A stretch of 6,363 nt of DNA from an uncultured Gemmatimonadota bacterium. GTDB lineage: Bacteria > Gemmatimonadota > Gemmatimonadetes > Gemmatimonadales > GWC2-71-9. Below the pieces are notes generated by a model. The model saw nothing but the letters and a program-made list of their open reading frames with translations. It searched no databases and was not told the origin of the DNA. Below are positions 1 to 3,759 of the stretch, piece after piece. The stretch lies in NCBI GenBank assembly GCA_913009915.1, contig CAJVYZ010000177.1, positions 1 to 6,363 on the forward strand, written 5' to 3'. Both the position numbers and the translations under genes were made by a program. Numbering within the stretch: position 1 is the stretch's first letter; the number at the start of each line of letters is the position of its first letter.

Positions 1-63
1 TTGCGCTTTTTTGGTGACATCTCCTACCCCGTGTTATTTTAGTTTTATTCTCTTTTTTTTTTT
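1..63. other. Non-genomic AT-rich tail and poly-T beyond the adapter
   Basis: This stretch is AT-rich, unlike the GC-rich remainder, and ends in a T run directly before the adapter. Read on the minus strand it is: insert, adapter, a run of A, then noise. That is the usual appearance of a short-insert Illumina read that has run through the adapter and off the end of the template. It should be trimmed. An apparent start codon at 11 lies in this junk and begins no real gene. Confidence 0.85.
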
Positions 64-121
64 AATGATACGGCGACCACCGAGATCTACACTCTTTCCC
101 TACACGACGCTCTTCCGATCT
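64..121 (+). other. Illumina P5/TruSeq universal adapter contamination
   Basis: The 58 bases start AATGATACGGCGACCACCGA and end GACGCTCTTCCGATCT, matching the full P5/TruSeq universal adapter as known from library chemistry. Translated in the frame of the following gene it gives [19 protein letters not shown], a peptide known from contaminated database proteins. It joins the kinase frame by chance, so an automatic gene call starting at 11 would give a false N-terminus. The true genomic sequence begins at 122. Confidence 0.98.
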
Positions 122-907
122 GTCGGTCTCATGGGCCTGTATCATGACATCAGCGAACTATTACAGGCCCGGCGGGAGGCCGAAGCGGCCAGCAGCGCCA
201 AGAGTCAGTTCCTGGCCAACATGAGCCATGAACTTCGTACTCCGCTCAATGCCATCATCGGCTACAGCGAGCTACTGCAGGAAGAGTTGGCCGAGTTGGG
301 ACACGAGGAGTTGGACGGCGATCTTGAAAAGATCCATACCGCGGGGCGGCACCTGTTGTCGCTCATCAATGATATCCTCGATTTGTCCAAGATCGAGGCC
401 GGCAAGATGGAACTGTACGAGGAATCGTTTGCGATCGGGGACATGCTCGAGGATGTGAAGTCGACCGTGGCACCTTTGGTGGCCCAGAATGACAATCGCC
501 TGGAGGTCGACGTAGCCGATGACATCGGCGCCATGTTCGGCGACCTGACCAAAGTGCGCCAAATGTTGCTCAATCTGTTGTCCAACGCCTGCAAGTTTAC
601 CGAACGCGGGACCATCACACTGTCGGCGCGTCTGGAACGGACCGATGGTGGTGACACCGTCCATTTCGGCGTGAGTGATACGGGCATCGGCATGACGCCC
701 GAGCAGATGGACCGGTTGTTCGAGGCCTTTGCCCAGGCGGAATCGTCGACGTCGAGCCGCTACGGCGGGACGGGGCTTGGGCTGGCGATCACGCAACATT
801 ACTGTCACATGATGGGTGGCGACTTGAGCGCGGAAAGCGCCCCGGGTGAAGGGACGTCGTTCGCGCTGTGGCTCCCCGTGGGAGACCCGAACCCCAAAGC
901 CTCATAG
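122..907 (+). CDS. Sensor histidine kinase, 5'-truncated (HisKA + HATPase_c)
   Basis: This is the C-terminal 261 residues of a two-component sensor kinase that autophosphorylates on His and passes the phosphate to a receiver Asp. Numbered from codon 122, a short coiled helix (about 10-30) leads to the HisKA H-box [18 protein letters not shown] with phosphoacceptor His36 (codon 227-229). The ATPase domain follows: N-box with Asn155 in SNACKF, G1 box DTGIG (186-190), F-box LFEAF (199-203) and G2 box GGTGLGL (215-221). All catalytic motifs are intact. The N-terminal sensor is missing because genomic sequence starts here; the upstream frame through 11-121 is adapter and noise. The [15 protein letters not shown] lead-in resembles the segment following PAS or similar input domains, but the input cannot be seen. 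No membrane segment is present in this fragment. It ends 8 bp before the receiver gene, which is its probable partner. Confidence 0.93.
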   Translation, partial: VGLMGLYHDISELLQARREAEAASSAKSQFLANMSHELRTPLNAIIGYSELLQEELAELGHEELDGDLEKIHTAGRHLLSLINDILDLSKIEAGKMELYEESFAIGDMLEDVKSTVAPLVAQNDNRLEVDVADDIGAMFGDLTKVRQMLLNLLSNACKFTERGTITLSARLERTDGGDTVHFGVSDTGIGMTPEQMDRLFEAFAQAESSTSSRYGGTGLGLAITQHYCHMMGGDLSAESAPGEGTSFALWLPVGDPNPKAS

Positions 908-910
908 GAA
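906..910 (+). promoter_or_regulatory. Ribosome binding site AGGAA deciding the receiver start
   Basis: AGGAA overlaps the TAG stop of the histidine kinase gene and lies 5 bases before ATG 916. It supports ATG 916 over an in-frame ATG at 868. The 868 start would add 16 residues with no receiver homology and overlap the kinase gene by 40 bp. Confidence 0.6.
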
Positions 911-915
911 TTCTG

Positions 916-1287
916 ATGGCCAAGATTCTCCTGATTGAAGACAACGAAATGAATCGCGACATGCTGTCTCGGCGGTTGATTCGGAAGGGATACGAGGTGG
1001 CTATGGCGGTCGAGGGGTTGCAGGGGGTCGAGATGGCGGCGACCGGGGACTATGACTTGGTACTGATGGACATGGGCCTGCCCGACATCGACGGATGGGA
1101 AGCCACCAGACAGATCAGGGCTCGCTCTGACGTCGGCAGCATCCCGATCATTGCGTTGACGGCGCACGCCATGGCTGGTGACCGGGAGAAAGCACTCGAG
1201 GCGGGCTGCGACGACTACGACACCAAACCGATCGAGCTTCCCAGGCTACTCGGCAAGATCGAAAGCCTGCTCGAGAAGGCCAAGTGA
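916..1287 (+). CDS. Stand-alone response regulator receiver (CheY-like)
   Basis: This 123-residue single-domain receiver takes phosphate from a histidine kinase and has no output domain. The signature residues are in place: acidic pair Glu8-Asp9 in LLIEDN, phosphoacceptor Asp52 in LVLMDMGLPDIDGWE, switch Thr82 in ALTAHAM and Lys104 in the DTKPIE loop. The length is normal for a complete receiver and leaves no room for a DNA-binding domain. It probably acts by protein contact, or as a phosphorelay shuttle between the upstream kinase and the downstream multidomain protein. The start is ATG 916, preceded by AGGAA. The stop TGA (1285-1287) overlaps the next gene's GTG by 4 bp, which suggests translational coupling. 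Single-domain receivers of this form are often called DivK- or CheY-like, but no specific orthology is claimed. Confidence 0.95.
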   Translation: MAKILLIEDNEMNRDMLSRRLIRKGYEVAMAVEGLQGVEMAATGDYDLVLMDMGLPDIDGWEATRQIRARSDVGSIPIIALTAHAMAGDREKALEAGCDDYDTKPIELPRLLGKIESLLEKAK

Positions 1288-2087
1288 CCACAGCATCCGA
1301 GTCTGATCCGCCGGCGAACCCCATCGCCGAGTTGCGGCACGAACTGCGCACTCCCATCAACCACATCGTGGGCTACACCGAGATGTTGTTGGAGGACGCC
1401 GAGGGGAGTGAGTACGCGGAGCGGCGGGCGGCCTTCGAGCAGACGCTGATGGCCGCGCGCGAGGCCATCGATCTCATCAACGTCACGCTACCCCCCACTC
1501 GTCTCGAGATCGAGGGCCAGGAACTGGCCGACCTTACTCGGTCGTTTGCTTCGCCCCAGCAGAGGATTCGTGACGCGCTAGAGGGACTCCTGGCAGACGA
1601 AAAGGTGAAAGCCGACGAGGCGCTGGTCGAGGATCTCCACAAGATCTTGTCGGCGGCGGAACGGTTGGGAAGTGCTAGCGGAGGCGAAAGCGGGGACGAA
1701 AGCGGGGGCGGCGAGGACGAAAGCGGGGGCAGCGAGGACGAAAGCGGGGGCAGCGAGGGCAGCGGGAGCAGCGAGGGCAGTGGGGGGCATGGTGGGCTGA
1801 TTCTGGTGGTGGATGACTCGGCGGAGAATCGGGATATGCTGTCGCGGCGGTTGGGGCGGGAGGGGTATGACTCGGTGAGCGCGGCCGACGGGAGGGAAGC
1901 GCTTGACCTCATCGCCAAGAACGACTTCGACCTGGTGTTGCTCGATGTGTTGATGCCGGAAGTCGACGGCTATCAGGTGCTGGAGCAACTCAAGGACGAT
2001 CCCGCCACGCGCGACATTCCCGTCATCATGATCTCGGCGCTCGACGACATGCCAAGTATCGTGCGTTGCATCGAGCGCGGGGCTTAG
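1284..2087 (+). CDS. HisKA-type phosphoacceptor + linker + receiver, cut short by TAG
   Basis: This is the 267-residue product read up to TAG 2085. The GTG start lies in a GTGA overlap with the receiver gene, with GAGAAGG (1273-1279) as ribosome site. Residues 14-40 (AELRHELRTPINHIVGY) are an H-box with His19 and an HExxT motif, but no ATPase domain follows. Residues 81-130 resemble a degenerate second copy of the same helices. Residues 131-171 are a Gly/Ser/Glu/Asp linker. A receiver starts at 172, with Asp177-Asp178, phosphoacceptor Asp221 in LVLLDVLMPEVDGY and Ser251 in the switch position. The product stops after IERGA, immediately before the segment DFLPKPFD that carries the conserved Lys. 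The truncated receiver therefore lacks its last strand, Lys and final helix, and would probably misfold or signal poorly. It reads as the front of the gene described at 1284-3257. Confidence 0.8.
   Translation: MTTASESDPPANPIAELRHELRTPINHIVGYTEMLLEDAEGSEYAERRAAFEQTLMAAREAIDLINVTLPPTRLEIEGQELADLTRSFASPQQRIRDALEGLLADEKVKADEALVEDLHKILSAAERLGSASGGESGDESGGGEDESGGSEDESGGSEGSGSSEGSGGHGGLILVVDDSAENRDMLSRRLGREGYDSVSAADGREALDLIAKNDFDLVLLDVLMPEVDGYQVLEQLKDDPATRDIPVIMISALDDMPSIVRCIERGA
1695..1752 (+). repeat. 21-bp coding minisatellite in the acidic Gly/Ser linker
   Basis: Three copies of GACGAAAGCGGGGG start at 1695, 1716 and 1737, a strict 21-bp period. The full 21-base unit is identical at 1711-1731 and 1732-1752. 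It encodes the heptads DESGGGE, DESGGSE, DESGGSE (residues 138-158). A looser 9-bp repeat (GCGAGGGCA, GCGGGAGCA, GCGAGGGCA) follows at 1753-1779. The period is a multiple of three, so copy-number changes would keep the frame. It separates the HisKA-like part from the receiver as a flexible, charged tether. Confidence 0.9.
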
Positions 2088-2114
2088 GACTTCCTTCCCA
2101 AGCCGTTCGACGCG

Positions 2115-3257
2115 GTGTTGCTGCGGGCCAGGCTCAGCGCCTGTCTCGAGAAGAAGCGACTGCGCGATGCGGAGAAGGAATACCTGGAACAGGTCAACGA
2201 GGTCATCGCCGCGGCCAGTGCCGTGGAGGCCGGTAATTACCAGGCGGGTACCCTGGCCCAGGTGGCCCGGCGCGACGACGAGTTGGGCCGACTGGCCCGT
2301 ATCTTCGACGGTATGGCGGATCACGTCCGCTCGCGGGAAGACCGGCTGCGCAACCAGGTGCACCACCTGCGCGATGAGGTCGAGGCGGCCCGGAAGGCGC
2401 AGGCAAAGGCGGGGGACGCCGGCCCCGAGGCCGCCAACCTCACCACTGGGCAACGTTTCGCCGGTCGCTACGAGGTGCTGGGCACCATCGGGCAGGGTGG
2501 CATGGGTATGGTCTATCGGGCCATGGACCTCGAATTGGATGAAGAAGTCGCCATCAAGACGCTCCGACCCGAGCTGGTGGCCGATGAGACCGTCCTCGAG
2601 CGGTTCAAGACGGAGATCCGTTTGGCTCGGCGAATTTCGCACCGCAACGTGGTCCGTATCCACGACTTTGGAGAATCGGCCGGGGTCGACTTCCTGACCA
2701 TGGAGTACGTAGAAGGGATCACCGTTCGCGAGCTGATAGACGAGCGAGGGCAGCTGGAGGTTTCTTCGACATTGGCCCTGGCGCGACAGCTGGCTGCGTC
2801 GCTGGAGGTGGCGCACGAGCAAGGAGTCATCCACCGCGACATCAAGCCCCAGAACCTTCTGGTGGATGGCGACGGGATACTCAAGGTCATGGACTTCGGC
2901 ATAGCCCGCTTGACCGAGCGCAGCAGCGGATTGACCGAGGTGGGCCTGGTGGTGGGCACGCCGTCATACATGTCGCCGGAACAAATGTTGGCGGAGGACA
3001 TCGACGTTCGGAGCGATCTGTACGCGGCCGGGGTAGTGCTGTACGAATGTCTGACGGGTCGCTTGCCGTTCGATGCCATTACTCCGGTGGCGATGATCGC
3101 CAAGGTGTTGAGTGAGACGCCTCAGGCGCCCAACACGGTTGTCTCGGATGTGCCGCCGGCGTTGTCGAGCCTGGTGATGCAGCTACTGGCGAAGGACAAG
3201 AACGAGAGAGTGCAAACGGCGACCGCCTTGGCGGCGCAGCTGGATGGGATTGGATAA
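2115..3257 (+). CDS. Receiver tail + HAMP-like linker + Ser/Thr protein kinase (after the TAG)
   Basis: This 380-codon stretch is in the same frame as the gene before the stop. Residues 1-15 are the last helix of the receiver. Residues about 28-75 (AVEAGNY, then DELGRLARIFDGMADHV) look like a HAMP domain without a membrane helix, followed by a coiled coil (75-97). The kinase (about 119-378) is complete: glycine loop GQGGMG (126-131), VAIK with Lys148, helix-C Glu167, catalytic loop HRDIKPQN (Asp242, Asn247), DFG (260-262), activation segment GTPSYMSPE (281-289) and DLYAAGVVLYE. It should phosphorylate Ser/Thr; its substrates are unknown. GTG 2115 is the first usual start codon after TAG 2085, but no Shine-Dalgarno sequence precedes it or the later ATG 2313. 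Independent translation is therefore doubtful and the segment is better read as the back half of 1284-3257. Confidence 0.8.
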   Translation: MLLRARLSACLEKKRLRDAEKEYLEQVNEVIAAASAVEAGNYQAGTLAQVARRDDELGRLARIFDGMADHVRSREDRLRNQVHHLRDEVEAARKAQAKAGDAGPEAANLTTGQRFAGRYEVLGTIGQGGMGMVYRAMDLELDEEVAIKTLRPELVADETVLERFKTEIRLARRISHRNVVRIHDFGESAGVDFLTMEYVEGITVRELIDERGQLEVSSTLALARQLAASLEVAHEQGVIHRDIKPQNLLVDGDGILKVMDFGIARLTERSSGLTEVGLVVGTPSYMSPEQMLAEDIDVRSDLYAAGVVLYECLTGRLPFDAITPVAMIAKVLSETPQAPNTVVSDVPPALSSLVMQLLAKDKNERVQTATALAAQLDGIG

Positions 3258-3260
3258 GAA

Positions 3261-3274
3261 CTGTCAGCTGTCAG
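3261..3274. repeat. CTGTCAG heptamer doublet
   Basis: CTGTCAG occurs twice in tandem starting 4 bases after the kinase stop codon, followed by a partial third unit (CAG). The junction forms the palindrome CAGCTG. This could be a remnant of a longer intergenic heptamer array. Confidence 0.6.
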
Positions 3275-3355
3275 CAGAATGCCTAGAACACTGATTCACC
3301 GCACACCGCACTGCGCACCCAGTGCCCAACTCTTCCCGGTCGATCGGTTATTCTC

Positions 3356-3379
3356 TATAGTAGACCGTATAGTAGACCG
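3356..3379. repeat. Perfect 12-bp tandem duplication TATAGTAGACCG x2, possible -10 elements
   Basis: Two identical copies of TATAGTAGACCG lie end to end (3356-3367, 3368-3379), 26 bp before the GTG of the small membrane protein. TATAGT in each copy is one base from the sigma-70 -10 consensus TATAAT. No good -35 hexamer is seen at the expected distance. The repeat is certain; a promoter role is only a suggestion. Confidence 0.55.
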
Positions 3380-3395
3380 TCTCTCACTCGTCTCC

Positions 3396-3399
3396 GGAG
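3396..3399 (+). promoter_or_regulatory. Ribosome binding site GGAG for the small membrane protein
   Basis: GGAG ends 6 bases before GTG 3406. It supports that GTG as the start; a protein beginning MGILSW matches the usual N-terminus of the family. Confidence 0.6.
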
Positions 3400-3405
3400 C
3401 TCTCC

Positions 3406-3654
3406 GTGGGTATTCTATCGTGGCTAGTGCTGGGCCTCATCGTCGGCGCCCTGGGCAAGTGGATCATGCCGGGCAAGGATCCGGGCGGCATCCTGGTCAC
3501 CATGGTCATCGGTATCGCCGGGGCAGTGGTGGGTGGGTTCATCGGCTCGCTGCTGGGACTCGGCGCCGTGAGTGGCTTCGATCTTCGGAGCCTGGCGCTG
3601 GCCACGGGCGGGGCGGTGTTGTTGTTGTGGGGATATCGGAAGATGAAGACGTAG
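3406..3654 (+). CDS. GlsB/YeaQ/YmgE-family small membrane protein
   Basis: The product is 82 residues, a normal length for this family of stress-associated inner-membrane proteins (also labelled transglycosylase-associated), whose molecular role is not well defined. Three hydrophobic segments fill most of it (about 3-20, 28-50 and 62-77), ending in a basic tail YRKMK. The family signature is clear: GALGKWIMPGKDPGG at the first loop, followed by the glycine-rich helix GIAGAVVGGFIGS. The start is GTG 3406 with GGAG 6 bases upstream. It stands alone between two repeat-bearing spacers, 148 bp after the receiver-kinase gene and 105 bp before the second kinase. Co-transcription with either is uncertain. 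Its TAG stop lies inside the first unit of a heptamer repeat array. Confidence 0.93.
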   Translation: MGILSWLVLGLIVGALGKWIMPGKDPGGILVTMVIGIAGAVVGGFIGSLLGLGAVSGFDLRSLALATGGAVLLLWGYRKMKT

Positions 3655-3697
3655 GGCGTAGGGCGTAGGGCGTAGGGCGTGGGGCGTGGGGCGTGGG
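3651..3697 (+). repeat. Heptamer array GTAGGGC x4, GTGGGGC x2, with G-quadruplex motif
   Basis: Four GTAGGGC units (3651-3678) are followed by two GTGGGGC units (3679-3692) and a partial GTGGG. This places seven G-tracts of three or four bases (from 3654 to 3697) apart by 4-base CGTA and then 3-base CGT loops. That satisfies the classical intramolecular G-quadruplex pattern several times over. The G-rich strand is the coding strand, so the transcript could also fold. The first unit contains the TAG stop of the small membrane protein. The A-to-G change shared by later units suggests expansion by slippage from a variant unit. Confidence 0.93.
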
Positions 3698-3759
3698 AAC
3701 TCTCTGACGCGGTACCCAATGCGGACGCGAAGGAGGAATACGACAGTACGTGAGGGACT
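3698..3759. promoter_or_regulatory. Leader of the second kinase gene with two Shine-Dalgarno-like sites
   Basis: AAGGAGGA (3730-3737) is a near-perfect ribosome site but lies 22 bases before ATG 3760, too far to serve it in the usual way. GAGGG (3752-3756) is 3 bases before that ATG, a short but possible spacing. No clear promoter hexamers or terminator are visible. A 16-codon reading frame starting GTG 3750 and ending TGA 3798-3800 lies 12 bases after the strong site. Confidence 0.4.

Larger units (their letters stand above)
1284..3257 (+). pseudogene. Receiver-HAMP-Ser/Thr kinase fusion interrupted by one amber codon
   Basis: The frame from GTG 1284 runs to TAA 3255-3257 with one internal stop, codon 268 (TAG, 2085-2087). 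Receiver homology crosses the stop without a shift: IERGA, stop, DFLPKPFDAVLLRARLSACLE. In relatives this loop usually reads GAEDYLPKPF, so the stop most simply replaces GAG (Glu) by a single G-to-T change. Without it the protein has 657 residues: HisKA-like (14-40), pseudo-HisKA (81-130), acidic Gly/Ser linker (131-171), receiver (172 to about 295), HAMP-like and coiled-coil linker (about 305-372) and Ser/Thr kinase (about 396-655). No membrane helix is visible, so the protein would be cytoplasmic. The architecture matches receiver-HAMP-adenylate cyclase proteins, with the cyclase replaced by a Hanks kinase. Whether the stop is real cannot be judged here. The contig end is artefact-bearing, so a base error is possible. 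TAG also ends two other genes in this window, which argues against general recoding. Confidence 0.7.
3258..3405. other. Spacer of 148 bp with short repeats and a small hairpin
   Basis: No gene fits here. It contains a CTGTCAG doublet, a CA/GC-rich low-complexity stretch (3298-3331), a perfect 6-bp stem with a 6-base loop (GCACTG 3308-3313, CAGTGC 3320-3325), and a 12-bp tandem duplication close to the next gene. The hairpin has no following T run, so it is not a convincing intrinsic terminator. The break in spacing, compared with the close packing upstream, suggests that the downstream gene has its own promoter. Confidence 0.6.

Noticed and set aside
11..121. N-terminal extension of the histidine kinase starting at ATG 11
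   Set aside because: It is read from adapter and post-adapter noise; the genomic part begins at 122.
868..915. Longer start for the receiver gene at ATG 868
   Set aside because: The added 16 residues have no receiver character and lie inside the kinase gene; ATG 916 has AGGAA at good spacing and gives the standard receiver N-terminus.
2085..2087. Genome-wide recoding of TAG as a sense codon
   Set aside because: TAG is the natural stop at 905-907 (followed by a ribosome site and a start) and at 3652-3654 after a full-length small protein, so general recoding is not supported.
1578..2834. 418-codon open frame on the minus strand
   Set aside because: It is antisense to clear receiver and kinase domains. 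Its LAAPAFV repeats simply mirror the 21-bp linker repeat, and no domain is recognisable. Long antisense frames are common in GC-rich genes.
3308..3325. Intrinsic terminator of the upstream operon
   Set aside because: The hairpin is only 6 bp and is followed by mixed sequence without a T run.
3279..3668. 129-codon plus-strand frame across the spacer and small gene
   Set aside because: It is a shifted frame over the well-supported GlsB/YeaQ-type gene, with Arg/His-rich, non-family sequence.
3651..3697. CRISPR or phage attachment repeat
   Set aside because: Units are 7 bp with no spacers, and there is no cas gene or integrase in the window.
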